From the NCBI GenBank assembly GCA_017411305.1, contig JAFQQI010000105.1:85991-149990 (forward strand): 64,000 bases of DNA. The letters are read 5' to 3'. Below the pieces are notes generated by a model. The model saw nothing but the letters and a program-made list of their open reading frames with translations, did no database searches and was not told the origin of the DNA. Of this stretch, positions 45,026 to 54,248 are shown one piece after another. The position numbers were made by a program, and so were the translations under genes. This stretch comes from Lachnospiraceae bacterium (GTDB lineage Bacteria; Bacillota; Clostridia; Lachnospirales; Lachnospiraceae). The first letter of the stretch is position 1; each line of letters begins with the position of its first letter.

Positions 45026-45718
45026 TTATCCAAACTTCCTGCAAAGATAATATTTAGAAAAGGTACTTGCCTGCAGCCCCTTTAGCTGAAGCAAAGTATA
45101 TACCTCATCCGGCAGAAAATCATCAAATTTCACTTCCATCAGTGCCTGTCCCAAAGGTAGGATTCCCCGTCCTCCTGCATCGGGCTCAAAAAAGGCATCC
45201 ACATCACTGATTGCTTTTATATTTTTATCAAAGGTTACACGTACATTGGCATCTTCCTGCCTGTAAACATAGGGTACCCTGTCATAATCCACTATCACCT
45301 TAGGCTGCATCAGTTTTGTTTCCATCAGGTATGCCAGCTTGCGAAGCACCTGCTGCCCTTCTTCTATTTTCTCCGGCACCTCTCCCTGCATCAATTTTCT
45401 GCACTGTTTTAAAGAAATCCTGCAGGACTGCTTATAAGTCTTTCCTCTGTACTTTTGCTTCACTTCCAGTTTAATTACTTCCGTTGAACAATTATAAATG
45501 CGAATCCGGTATTTTTCCCTGTTGTCGGTTCCGTTCTCATTGTCCATATAGCAGCTGTTATCATAATCATCAAAATACAGACTTCTGATATTGTAAAAGC
45601 CCGCGTCTTTTGCATGTGCATCTATCCCGGCTATGGCACTGATTTTTGCATCTTCCAGCAAGATTTGTCCATGAGACAGCGGATACTTATATTCATGACG
45701 ATATCTTTTTTCCTTCAC
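45026..45718 (-). CDS. VTC-type polyphosphate polymerase domain protein
   Basis: 230 aa, a triphosphate-tunnel fold related to the yeast Vtc4 polymerase. The tunnel residues are all visible: RHEYKYPLS at the start, KYRIRIYN, IKLEVKQKYRGKTYKQS, VIVDYDRVPYV, VRVTFDKNI and the metal-binding ALMEVKFD near the end. It begins with GTG immediately after the CotH stop codon, with GGAGG 10 nt before. There is no membrane segment of its own, so DUF4956 may tether it. Predicted to build or bind inorganic polyphosphate; not proven for bacterial members. Confidence 0.9.
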   Translation of the reverse strand: MKEKRYRHEYKYPLSHGQILLEDAKISAIAGIDAHAKDAGFYNIRSLYFDDYDNSCYMDNENGTDNREKYRIRIYNCSTEVIKLEVKQKYRGKTYKQSCRISLKQCRKLMQGEVPEKIEEGQQVLRKLAYLMETKLMQPKVIVDYDRVPYVYRQEDANVRVTFDKNIKAISDVDAFFEPDAGGRGILPLGQALMEVKFDDFLPDEVYTLLQLKGLQASTFSKYYLCRKFG

Positions 45719-47584
45719 TTATTCGCCTGCCTCCTTGGTCCAAATACCTTCAATTACACGGTCATTCTCAATAACGGTTTCATTGGTTACAAGTTCACCG
45801 CTTTCCACATCATAGTAGCCATCAAAACGGAAGTCTTCATGCTCATAACTAGGAAGCTTCTCTATAGGCATACCTTTTTCCACCCAATAGTATAGAGTCT
45901 GGTTATATCCCTGATCCAAAAATGTGGCCGGATTTCGTACTTCCACAATACAAAATTCCTTTTCTTCTATCCAAAGCTTATCCAAAAAGGCAAGCTTTCT
46001 TGCCATAAAATCTTTAATAATCTCTACATGGACATTAAGCGTGTCAAATCGCTCATAGCCACCTTCTTCAGAAATATCAATGCTCTCAGGGAATGTAAAC
46101 CACCATGTAAAACGCTGCTCCTGCCATCTAAAGGCATCCAAAACAGCTGCTCTTTTGATAATCTCTACATACCCGTCAATCTTATCATTTAATTCCTTTT
46201 CATAATTATCTCTGAATACCGAACAATATTTTTCTTTTACCAGTTCCTGAAACCGGGGATAGTTCCACATAGCTGCCATCCACCGGTTCTGATTCTTATT
46301 CTCTTCCGGTCTTGACATCCACACCACGGAAGTCAGTGCTTCCGGAACACTATACATCGGCGTATTCACATTGGTCATAATCCCGTCAAAGTCCCATGCC
46401 GGTCCGGAATACCATAAAGAATCCTCGTCCTTATCTGCATAGGCAAACTGACTGGTAATCCCGACATCATGATCTCCCGACAGTTCCTCTATCAGCCATG
46501 CTTCGGCAAAAGAGTCTAAATCTATCAGTTCATCCAAAGACTTACCGCTGACGGTACTGATGCCGTCCTCTGCGAACAAAGCACTTTCCACATCATTCAG
46601 CCGCTCTTCAATTACTTTCAAGTCTTCCTTTGATACGCCATACTCACTGTGAACAATAAAAATCTGTCCCTGCTTCGTAACGATTTGGGTTTCATCCTCT
46701 CTTGCCCGAAAGTCCAGCTCCATTTCCACAAACCAGTTTTCATCCGGCTCTATTTCAATTCTATTTTCTGCGATTTCTACCGCTTCCGTAAGCAGATAAA
46801 GCCCTTGATACACGCCATTTAAGTAAAGCTCTGTAAATGTTCCTTCCGGTTCATAGGCATCCACACTTTCATAGGCCAAATCCCTGATAATCTTGTTTCG
46901 AATATAGGAGCCGTCAGTAGAATTGGCAAGCAAGTTCCACTTCATTGCCGGCTCCATTCCCAACACTTCCCTTGGCTCATGAAAGGAAAAGGTGAAGGGC
47001 TTTTTCTCATAAGCTGCAGTTAAGTTTCCTCTGACTTTAAATTCGCTAAGCTCTTCCTGCCAAAGGAAGTTTCCTTCCTCATCTATCATCACTGCCGAGC
47101 CTGCTTCAATATACTTCTTATTTTCAAACTCTTCTATCTTAAGTAAGTCTTTTTGTGCTTCTACGGATACGAACAAGGACGGAATATTTTCTGAAGCAAG
47201 TACTTGTAGTGTAGTACTTAACCGGCACTGTCCCTTCTTATCATAAACCTCCAGCTTATGGATTTCTTCCTGACCGTTATCTGCCCACTTATCTTGATTT
47301 TGTATCACAGTATCATCAATCTTCAGAGTGCCCTTCCAATCCTCATAGCACAAGAGCAAACCTTCTTCTGCCTTTGCAAACCGGGACGGTAAAAACAAAT
47401 AATATGCCCCATCCGATTCATCCTTCCAAAGTGCCAGTGAAACCTCCTGTCCGCCTGCCCGGTACTCTAATGACAGACTATCAAGAATTAATTCCTCATA
47501 ATCCGTCAACCTTAAAGACATCAAGCAGGAAAAAAGCACAATGATACAGGAACAAAAAAGCATCAGCCAATGTATCTTTTTCAA
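45719..47584 (-). CDS. CotH-family kinase, exported
   Basis: 621 aa. A signal anchor (about 5-24) is followed by an outer beta-rich part and the CotH kinase domain (about 200-480): GTFTELYLNGVYQGLYLLTE, DSFAEAWLIEELSGDHDVG and GPAWDFDGIM hold the family's catalytic acidic residues. In Bacillus CotH phosphorylates spore coat protein. Here it would act outside the membrane. The start is TTG with GGTGG 6 nt upstream, overlapping the preceding stop as TTGA. The C-terminal 60 residues are rich in Glu. Placement next to VTC and DUF4956 is a recurrent arrangement. Confidence 0.88.
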   Translation of the reverse strand: MKKIHWLMLFCSCIIVLFSCLMSLRLTDYEELILDSLSLEYRAGGQEVSLALWKDESDGAYYLFLPSRFAKAEEGLLLCYEDWKGTLKIDDTVIQNQDKWADNGQEEIHKLEVYDKKGQCRLSTTLQVLASENIPSLFVSVEAQKDLLKIEEFENKKYIEAGSAVMIDEEGNFLWQEELSEFKVRGNLTAAYEKKPFTFSFHEPREVLGMEPAMKWNLLANSTDGSYIRNKIIRDLAYESVDAYEPEGTFTELYLNGVYQGLYLLTEAVEIAENRIEIEPDENWFVEMELDFRAREDETQIVTKQGQIFIVHSEYGVSKEDLKVIEERLNDVESALFAEDGISTVSGKSLDELIDLDSFAEAWLIEELSGDHDVGITSQFAYADKDEDSLWYSGPAWDFDGIMTNVNTPMYSVPEALTSVVWMSRPEENKNQNRWMAAMWNYPRFQELVKEKYCSVFRDNYEKELNDKIDGYVEIIKRAAVLDAFRWQEQRFTWWFTFPESIDISEEGGYERFDTLNVHVEIIKDFMARKLAFLDKLWIEEKEFCIVEVRNPATFLDQGYNQTLYYWVEKGMPIEKLPSYEHEDFRFDGYYDVESGELVTNETVIENDRVIEGIWTKEAGE

Positions 47585-48525
47585 CCTTTAACCACCTTTT
47601 CTATTTCAGCCACCAGATACCTCTGCTGTCTGAATATCAAATTCAGCATCACTGACATATATTTCAAAATAATAGTCAGAAGTGCAAATACTCCAAAAAA
47701 GCCCAATGCCAAAAAGCTCATGGTAGAAAGCCAGCCTTCCACCGGCTTATTGGAATTAAAAAAGTCACTGATGACATACATTCCCATACCTACCGTTAAA
47801 AACAGGAATAAACCACTGATTACCGCTGATGTCTTTTCCATAGCATTGGTAAAGTAAATAAAAGAATCCAGCGCAAGGGTAGTTCTTTCTTTTGCTACAA
47901 TTTTATTTTTTACTCTGGCGTCCTTATCCTTGCTTTCATAGGCAATGGTGTCATTTTTCAATCCGCAGTTCATATACACTGCCTTACGGTAAGGAATATA
48001 CTGACCCATGGATTTAATTCTGTTAATGGCGCGTCTTGACACGATACGGAAGGTTTCCGGTCCGATTTTTCCTTTGGCACGGCTGGTACTGTTATATAGT
48101 GCATAAAACAGCTTGGACGACAATCTAAGCTTTCCTTTGCTTCTGGCTGCAACAATATCATTTCCTTCCAAAAGCTTCTCATATACTTGAATCAGCAACT
48201 CCGGTTCATAGTCCACAAACACATCATCAAACTCATAAACGAAATCGCCAATGGCAATATCACGCCCTGCATTCATGGAACTTTCCAATCCCTGGAAAAA
48301 GCTCATATGAACCACATTTACCATTGCTTTTATTTGATTCTTTTCAATATATGTCCGTAACTTTTCCACCGTATCATCCGTGCATCCGTCATCTACACAT
48401 ACCATTTCAAACTCCTGGAAATGGCTGTCACATACCGGCAGAATCTTATCCAAAAAATATTCAATATAATCTTCTACATCATGAAGATATACTACCAATG
48501 AGATAAACTTCTTTTCCTTCTGCAT
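47581..48525 (-). CDS. GT2 glycosyltransferase with two C-terminal membrane segments
   Basis: 314 aa. FISLVVYLHDVEDYIEYF, MVCVDDGCTDDTVEKL and VYEFDDVFVDYEPELL form the GT2 core. Two membrane segments follow (about 238-258 and 275-297), the plan of GtrB-like enzymes that charge polyprenyl phosphate with a sugar. The VTC/CotH genes are translated just after it, with overlapping stop and start. Confidence 0.85.
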   Translation of the reverse strand: MQKEKKFISLVVYLHDVEDYIEYFLDKILPVCDSHFQEFEMVCVDDGCTDDTVEKLRTYIEKNQIKAMVNVVHMSFFQGLESSMNAGRDIAIGDFVYEFDDVFVDYEPELLIQVYEKLLEGNDIVAARSKGKLRLSSKLFYALYNSTSRAKGKIGPETFRIVSRRAINRIKSMGQYIPYRKAVYMNCGLKNDTIAYESKDKDARVKNKIVAKERTTLALDSFIYFTNAMEKTSAVISGLFLFLTVGMGMYVISDFFNSNKPVEGWLSTMSFLALGFFGVFALLTIILKYMSVMLNLIFRQQRYLVAEIEKVVKG

Positions 48526-48544
48526 CTTCTTCCTTCTCTTTCCC

Positions 48545-49690
48545 TTACTTTAAATATTCATCCAGGTCATAAACCGTATTAATCTTACCCGATAACACAC
48601 TGATGAAAGTAGGTCCTTCACTAAGTACCCTGATAGCTGTCGGTCTTGAGTCATCTACCTCCGAAGACTTAAGAATAGGCTTCATGGAGAACAATGACTC
48701 CTGATAGGTATAAGCATAGTCCTCTTTCATATATTTATCTGCCAAATGAGACATATAAGGCCACGCCGAATCCGGCTTGTGGGGGCAAAGATTACAATTG
48801 CCCAGTCTGCTGCCTGTACAGATAAAGTCCGCTTCTTTCGTTAACCCTTTTTGACACCCGAAGGTTGGCACTGCCTCATAGGAAGTCACATGAGGAGTAA
48901 AGGTTACCGATGTTAAGGAATGGTATCCCGTTTTTCCAAAGGGCATGATGGAGAAGAAGGGCCCGTCCATTACCGTAATTCCCGTACCTTCCAGCATCTT
49001 AGACGGCCTGCAAAGAATAATTTCGCAAAGCTCATATTTGATATTAAAAAACTCCTTGTCCACACCCTCCAGTTTATCAATCACCTGATTTACCGATGCA
49101 TAGGTAGCATTCAGTACAAAGGGGGCTTTTACACTTTCATCACCCTCTAAAAATATCGCAAACTCTTCTGCCTCTTTTACAATCCGTTCTATTCTTGCTT
49201 CGTAAACAATGGTTACCCCCGGAAACTTTTCTAATTCTTCCTCATAAAACTTCTGAAGAATTTTGGCATCATAGGTATATTCTTCTGTCATAAAGGCACC
49301 ATCGCACATTCCCGGCTTGAAGTAACGGGAAGGAGCCACTTCATCGCAGCGAATTCCTGCCGCCTTACAAAAATCCATAAACTGCCTTGCATTGGTCCAT
49401 GAGAACTGCTCGGACGTAGCATACACCTGGTCAAATTTATCATGAATACAAAAGCCGAAGTCCTCCACAAACCGTTTAAAATATCCTGCCGATTTCACGG
49501 CCGTGGTTAAGCTTCTGGGATAGTGGTAGCCCATATGAACCCTGGCCTGATTAATATAGGTGGCACGTTCAAAGGGTGCTTTGTCATATTCCAGTACCAG
49601 TACCTTTTCTCCCCGCATGCCGCAGAATCTTGCCGCATATAACCCGTATAAACCGGCACCGATAATGATTTTATCATAACTTTTATCCAT
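48545..49690 (-). CDS. FAD-dependent oxidoreductase, D-amino-acid-oxidase fold
   Basis: 381 aa. YDKIIIGAGLYGLYAARFC is the FAD-binding motif, VLVLEYDKAPFERATYINQARVH continues the fold. A Cys cluster, CTGSRLGNCNLCPHKP, lies near residue 295. The ATG at 49690 has GGGAG 9 nt upstream. It overlaps no neighbour by more than the spacing to the preceding gene. Likely oxidises a sugar or amino-sugar intermediate; substrate unknown. Confidence 0.83.
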   Translation of the reverse strand: MDKSYDKIIIGAGLYGLYAARFCGMRGEKVLVLEYDKAPFERATYINQARVHMGYHYPRSLTTAVKSAGYFKRFVEDFGFCIHDKFDQVYATSEQFSWTNARQFMDFCKAAGIRCDEVAPSRYFKPGMCDGAFMTEEYTYDAKILQKFYEEELEKFPGVTIVYEARIERIVKEAEEFAIFLEGDESVKAPFVLNATYASVNQVIDKLEGVDKEFFNIKYELCEIILCRPSKMLEGTGITVMDGPFFSIMPFGKTGYHSLTSVTFTPHVTSYEAVPTFGCQKGLTKEADFICTGSRLGNCNLCPHKPDSAWPYMSHLADKYMKEDYAYTYQESLFSMKPILKSSEVDDSRPTAIRVLSEGPTFISVLSGKINTVYDLDEYLK

Positions 49691-49695
49691 AAACA

Positions 49696-51174
49696 CTACT
49701 CCCGCAATGCGATTTTATATAGACTGTATTCCTCTCCACGTGCAGTTTCTTCTGCTGTCTGATAGCAAAGCTCCCACTGAGCTTTCACATCATCCGGAAT
49801 ATCATGCACACAGTTGGTAGGGCTTTTCAATAAGTAAACATATTCCCTGTCAGGGAAGCTCTCTGTCATCCATGTTAGAAACTCCCCGTAGTCAACTCCC
49901 CGGCTTTGTTCTTCGGTATAATTGGCATAAGTCGCCGTCTCACCGATTCCGGCATAATAGAAGGTATATTCCTTCCCCAAATACGCCTGTACCGTAGCTG
50001 CTTCGATAATGTCCGTTGACAGGATGATTTCATCCTTACCAACATTTCTCTTCATGTACTCTGCCACATGGACGCCATCGGAATAAAGTCCGCTCCATGC
50101 ATTAGCAAGACTTGAGTTCTCTTCCGGTGAATTCCATCTAAGGAACATGGTAATACCAAGTAGTACCAATAAGCCTTCTGCAATTATCCTTCCGACGGTA
50201 TTCTTCCATCCGGCATACACCCAAAAGCACCAAATCAGAGAAAAGCAAATTGCAATATAGTGCCAGATATGAAGCTGATATACCATCACACTAAAAACTG
50301 CTTCAAACAAAAAAGCACCTGCTGCCATAATGGCTGGCCATGCATTTTTCGCTTTTACCGAAAGCAGAATTCCTGCTGCCGCAAACAGTAGTATCAGTAA
50401 AAATCCAAACCTCTCGCCCTGTCCTGTCATTCTGGTCAATATATGAAATGAAAAGCTTTTGATTTCCTGCAGCATTTCTCCGACCGAAAGTACCCTCATT
50501 TGGTACTCCGGGCTATCTGACACCCCATAAAACTGCAATGCCAAAAGTCCAACGCTTGCAAGGGGAAGCCACAGTCCCTTGGCTCCTGTCAGTAGCGGCC
50601 TTAGTCTCTTTTGCTTCACACTTTCCGCCACGCATTCCCAAAGCCACATACAGGAAATCAGTCCTGCCGGTGCAAGGGCAATGATATCTGACTGTACCAA
50701 AAGCCCCAAAAGAAACCCGAATAACAAACTCTTTTCCTTTCGTTTCGGATAGAAATAAGCCGAAAGGATTAATAAACAAGCTACCAAACAATAATTTCTA
50801 GCTACAACCGGGTAATAATATGTCATCATGGGACTGAGCAGTACTACTGCTTTCGTCACCGGGTGGAACGGCCCTTTATAGCACAAAACAGCTACCGCCA
50901 CCACCATAACCAAAAAGCTGAGGACACTAAGGGTTTGAAACGGAAATCCCAGCTTTGCAAAAGGCATGGCTATTAAATACCACAAGCAGGGATGCCCCTG
51001 ATATTTGATTTCTTTAAACAACTGCCAGGGAGTCATATCCCTAGCTATCAGCCATACATTTGCCTCGTCACGCCACATCTCATGACCAATCAGCAAAATG
51101 CCGTTAAACACAAGATATACTATGAGCAAAACCGTAGGCACAATATACAGTTTTATTTCAAGCCTTTTATCCAT
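49696..51174 (-). CDS. Polytopic membrane protein, GT39/GT-C-like
   Basis: 492 aa with about 11 membrane segments and a soluble C-terminal part of about 110 residues. The first loop, GHEMWRDEANVWLIARDMTP, has the RDEA motif with the catalytic-type Asp seen in GT39-like enzymes, and YQGHPCLWYLIAMP is also typical. First gene of the nine-gene operon. The ATG at 51174 follows GGTGG; the alternative at 51204 lies only about 4 bases after the predicted transcription start. Confidence 0.82.
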   Translation of the reverse strand: MDKRLEIKLYIVPTVLLIVYLVFNGILLIGHEMWRDEANVWLIARDMTPWQLFKEIKYQGHPCLWYLIAMPFAKLGFPFQTLSVLSFLVMVVAVAVLCYKGPFHPVTKAVVLLSPMMTYYYPVVARNYCLVACLLILSAYFYPKRKEKSLLFGFLLGLLVQSDIIALAPAGLISCMWLWECVAESVKQKRLRPLLTGAKGLWLPLASVGLLALQFYGVSDSPEYQMRVLSVGEMLQEIKSFSFHILTRMTGQGERFGFLLILLFAAAGILLSVKAKNAWPAIMAAGAFLFEAVFSVMVYQLHIWHYIAICFSLIWCFWVYAGWKNTVGRIIAEGLLVLLGITMFLRWNSPEENSSLANAWSGLYSDGVHVAEYMKRNVGKDEIILSTDIIEAATVQAYLGKEYTFYYAGIGETATYANYTEEQSRGVDYGEFLTWMTESFPDREYVYLLKSPTNCVHDIPDDVKAQWELCYQTAEETARGEEYSLYKIALRE

Positions 51175-51214
51175 CCGAAATCCACCCAAATGATTGCTTT
51201 GCATACTCCTTTAA

Positions 51215-51243
51215 ATGGTATCACGTTATAGAATATTGGTCAA
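51215..51243 (-). promoter_or_regulatory. Promoter of the nine-gene CotH/VTC/DUF4956 operon
   Basis: Minus strand TTGACC (51238-51243), a 17-bp spacer and TACCAT (51215-51220). Confidence 0.6.
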
Positions 51244-51252
51244 GAAAACAGC

Positions 51253-51281
51253 TTGAAAAACATCTAGGAAACTACTATACT
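51253..51281 (+). promoter_or_regulatory. Promoter of the GT39-like gene at 51348
   Basis: TTGAAA (51253-51258), a 17-bp spacer and TATACT (51276-51281); back-to-back with the operon promoter on the other strand. Confidence 0.7.
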
Positions 51282-51313
51282 ATTACTAGACTTAAACGAC
51301 ATCTGAATAGGCA

Positions 51314-51329
51314 GTTCCCGGAAGGGAAC
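51314..51329 (+). other. 5'-leader hairpin with GGAA (GNRA) tetraloop
   Basis: GTTCCC-GGAA-GGGAAC, a 6-bp stem with a GNRA loop, 18 bp before the start codon and 8 bp before the GGAG ribosome binding site. Position suits translational control. Confidence 0.5.
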
Positions 51330-51347
51330 CCGCCACGGAGAACAAGA

Positions 51348-52910
51348 ATGAAATTTCTGAAATCAATGGCCAAGAAAGACAAATTCATATATCTTCTGAC
51401 ACTTGTATACCTAATTCCCTTTTTCGTACTGGTTACGGCAAACATGCTGTTTTCCATGTTTCAAACCACTTATATGGAGCTTTATCAGGACACGGAGAAA
51501 CCATTGTATAAGGCGGATTCTCCCCTTTTGTTATTGGTATTAACAGCTCTCTTTCTTTTCTTCTGTTTCTTCTTTTTCAAGAAGAAAGAAATCAACCCAA
51601 GGCTATGTACTTTGCTGGAACGGACTGCCTTGGTGTGGACTGTTATTATCAGTCTGTTTATCATTTTTCTTTTCCGCGTCAGAGTATCCTGCGACAGCGG
51701 ACACTTAAGTAACATTGCCATTTCCTTTTTAAAGGGTGATTATTCCGAATTCCTTGGAGACGGTTACTTGGCCCACTATCCACACCAGCTTGGTATGATT
51801 GGATTATTTCAAATCGTCTATTATCTGTTTGGCATTGAAAATTTTATTGTATTACAATTGCTGAATGTAGTTGCTATCTTTTCTGCCGTATACTATCTCC
51901 ATCGTATTACGGAAGAACTGTTTCCCCAACTGCAGGTCCGGGTCATCTTATCCTTGCTTTGCATGGGACTGTTGCCGCTATATCTGTACAGCACATTTAT
52001 TTATGGCGATATCCCCGGGTTAGGTCTGGTACTTCCTGCAATGTATTACGCCATCCGATATCTGAATACCAAGCGAAAGCTTTATGCTCTTCCGGCTGCG
52101 CTTTGCATGGCTTTTGCCATTGTACTGAAATCCAATAACTCCGTAATATTAATTGCCGTAATACTGATTTTGTTGTTGCATGCGATACAGTCCAAAGACA
52201 AATTTGCTGTTTTGTTTTCCATACTCCTTATATGCAGTCATTCGTTAATTAACACCGGAATCAATTCCTATTATGCCCATGCGGCAGGCCTTGACAGCAT
52301 TCCTTCCGGAATTCCAAAGATTGCCTGGGTTGCCATGGGGCTACAGGAAAATGAATACATCGAAAACGGCTGGTATAACAGTTATAATTGGGGAATTTAT
52401 ACCCAAAATGACCATAATGCAGATGCCACCACCCAAGCATGTATCGCCTCCATCAAGGACTCTTTATCCGGTTTTATTGCCGCACCAAAATCAGGATTAC
52501 ATTTCTTTTACAAGAAATTCATTTCCCAGTGGAATGACCCGGGATATCAGGCACAAATTACTGTAGAGTGGTATAGTCGCCATCGGGATGACCATTCCAA
52601 GCTGGCTCTATATTTGATTTACGGAAACGGCAGATTTTTGGTAGAGGGCATCATGAACCTTTATCACTTTATAATTCTTCTTGGCAGTAGTATATTTGCT
52701 TTTTATCACTTACGTGAGCGCAAACTTGCTAACACTTTACTTCCTTTAAGTGTTTTTGGTGGTTATTTCTTCCACCTGATTTGGGAAGCCGGTGGCAGAT
52801 ATGGACTGGGCTATTTTGTCATATGCGTTCCTATGGCTGCATGGGGATTTTGGAAGTTGATAGAATTGATTTCCTCCACTGTAACACGCTTGCGCAAAAA
52901 AAAAGATTAG
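51348..52910 (+). CDS. GT39-like membrane glycosyltransferase (PMT superfamily)
   Basis: 520 aa with about 12 membrane segments. The first outer loop contains RVRVSCDSGHLSNIAISFLKG and YLAHYPHQLGMIGLFQ, with the Asp and the His-rich element of PMT-like enzymes, and a later outer loop is rich in Trp, Asn and Tyr (ENGWYNSYNWGIYTQND). It probably transfers a polyprenyl-linked sugar outside the membrane. Single-gene transcript with promoter and terminator of its own. Confidence 0.82.
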   Translation: MKFLKSMAKKDKFIYLLTLVYLIPFFVLVTANMLFSMFQTTYMELYQDTEKPLYKADSPLLLLVLTALFLFFCFFFFKKKEINPRLCTLLERTALVWTVIISLFIIFLFRVRVSCDSGHLSNIAISFLKGDYSEFLGDGYLAHYPHQLGMIGLFQIVYYLFGIENFIVLQLLNVVAIFSAVYYLHRITEELFPQLQVRVILSLLCMGLLPLYLYSTFIYGDIPGLGLVLPAMYYAIRYLNTKRKLYALPAALCMAFAIVLKSNNSVILIAVILILLLHAIQSKDKFAVLFSILLICSHSLINTGINSYYAHAAGLDSIPSGIPKIAWVAMGLQENEYIENGWYNSYNWGIYTQNDHNADATTQACIASIKDSLSGFIAAPKSGLHFFYKKFISQWNDPGYQAQITVEWYSRHRDDHSKLALYLIYGNGRFLVEGIMNLYHFIILLGSSIFAFYHLRERKLANTLLPLSVFGGYFFHLIWEAGGRYGLGYFVICVPMAAWGFWKLIELISSTVTRLRKKKD

Positions 52911-52923
52911 TTATCTCGGCAAA

Positions 52924-52957
52924 AAGGCGTCGTACCGGCAAAACCGGGCGACGCCTT
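52924..52957. terminator. Strong bidirectional terminator
   Basis: Stem AAGGCGTCG (52924-52932) with CGACGCCTT (52949-52957) and an inner CCGG/CCGG pair, T-run after it on the plus strand and on the minus strand; between convergent genes. Confidence 0.92.
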
Positions 52958-52993
52958 CCTTTTTCATTCATACCAATTTGATTTTATTTCAAA

Positions 52994-54055
52994 TTAGTTA
53001 TTCTTAGTTTCCTCATAATCCATAATGATTTTCGCCAATGCATCTGCGTAAAGCTGTCTGCCAGCCTCGGTCAAATGAACCCCATCCTCCAGATAATCTT
53101 CCGCAGTATATCCATCAATTCCTAAGTCCATGTAGGCATCAAAGAATATTACCTGTTGTTCTTTTGCAACATACTGGCTAATACCCTTATAATCAAATAG
53201 CGTACCATGTCCTGTATTTAATACATTTCCATCACCAATAAATTGATTACCATTAAAAAACTGACAGTAATGGGGTCCACACACAATAATAGTTGCATCC
53301 CCTGCAATCTCATTCAAATTAGACATCGCGTATCTCAGCGCGCCTGCATAAGTGTGAAAATCAAACAGTGTTTCAGAATTATCCAGTGGCACCGCCCTGA
53401 AGAAATCATTAATCCCGTATTCTACAATAAAATAATCTGTCTGGGAAAAGTCAACATCGGGATTATCTAAAATTTCTTTTGCTCTGGTGCCTGCAAATAT
53501 GTCTGTAGGAATGTCGCCTTTCATGGCTTTTACTATTCCCACCAAAGAGCGTGACGTCCACAACTCGTTGCTGGACTCTTCTCCCCATTCAATCGTAGCG
53601 CTGGTTCCGCCGATTGCCAGATTATATACATCCGCCTCATTACACTGCACCGCAGTCAAATACGGCACTCCGGTTCCGTCACGGTTATTGTCGAAGATAC
53701 TATCTCCCAGAAAAACAATTTGCAAATCACTGCCATGAGGCTCTGTCTGGTCTTCCTCGGTAATCACCTGCTCCTGATGGGGAATATCCACATCAACATT
53801 GGGCGAAACAATTTCTTCCTGCACATACTGTGATTCCGACTCTTCTTCTCCTCCCGACATCAACTGTTCATGAGGACTGTCCTGCTCACTTTCCTGAGGC
53901 AGAATCAGGGTTTCTCCTGTTTCGGTCAAAATAATATTGTCTGATAACACGTTGTCATCCGGCTCTTCTTCAACAGTCCTTCCGCATCCCAAAGCCGCTG
54001 TCATCAGCATTATCATTATGGTAAAAATACTTATACTTCTTTTTAACTTTTTCAT
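52994..54055 (-). CDS. SGNH/GDSL hydrolase lipoprotein
   Basis: 353 aa. The lipoprotein signal ends at TAALGC, giving a lipid-anchored Cys around residue 25. An acidic Glu/Asp/Gln-rich linker of about 90 residues leads to the hydrolase domain with VFLGDSIFD (Ser), NLAIGGTSAT, VEYGINDFF and DGVHLTEAG (Asp and His). All four SGNH blocks are intact. The ATG at 54055 has GAGG 9 nt upstream. Probably an esterase on acylated surface glycans, perhaps opposing the MBOAT system. Confidence 0.9.
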   Translation of the reverse strand: MKKLKRSISIFTIMIMLMTAALGCGRTVEEEPDDNVLSDNIILTETGETLILPQESEQDSPHEQLMSGGEEESESQYVQEEIVSPNVDVDIPHQEQVITEEDQTEPHGSDLQIVFLGDSIFDNNRDGTGVPYLTAVQCNEADVYNLAIGGTSATIEWGEESSNELWTSRSLVGIVKAMKGDIPTDIFAGTRAKEILDNPDVDFSQTDYFIVEYGINDFFRAVPLDNSETLFDFHTYAGALRYAMSNLNEIAGDATIIVCGPHYCQFFNGNQFIGDGNVLNTGHGTLFDYKGISQYVAKEQQVIFFDAYMDLGIDGYTAEDYLEDGVHLTEAGRQLYADALAKIIMDYEETKNN

Positions 54056-54248
54056 AATCATCGCCTCTTTTCTGTTTCCAAAGCAACGCCATTTACGCTT
54101 TTTCTGTATAAGCATATCATATTTTTTTCAAAATAATAGTACTTTCCCTGTTTTTTAAGGATTCTTTCGCCAACCTTAATGAAATCTTAATATCTTTTTC
54201 AGATACTGTTCTCCTTAATAGTTTACGCTTTTTTTCCGGTTTTAGAAC

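Noticed and set aside
54116-54248. Promoter for the SGNH lipoprotein
   Set aside because: A TTGAAA is present but the only -10-like box lies at a 15-bp spacing; not strong enough to call.
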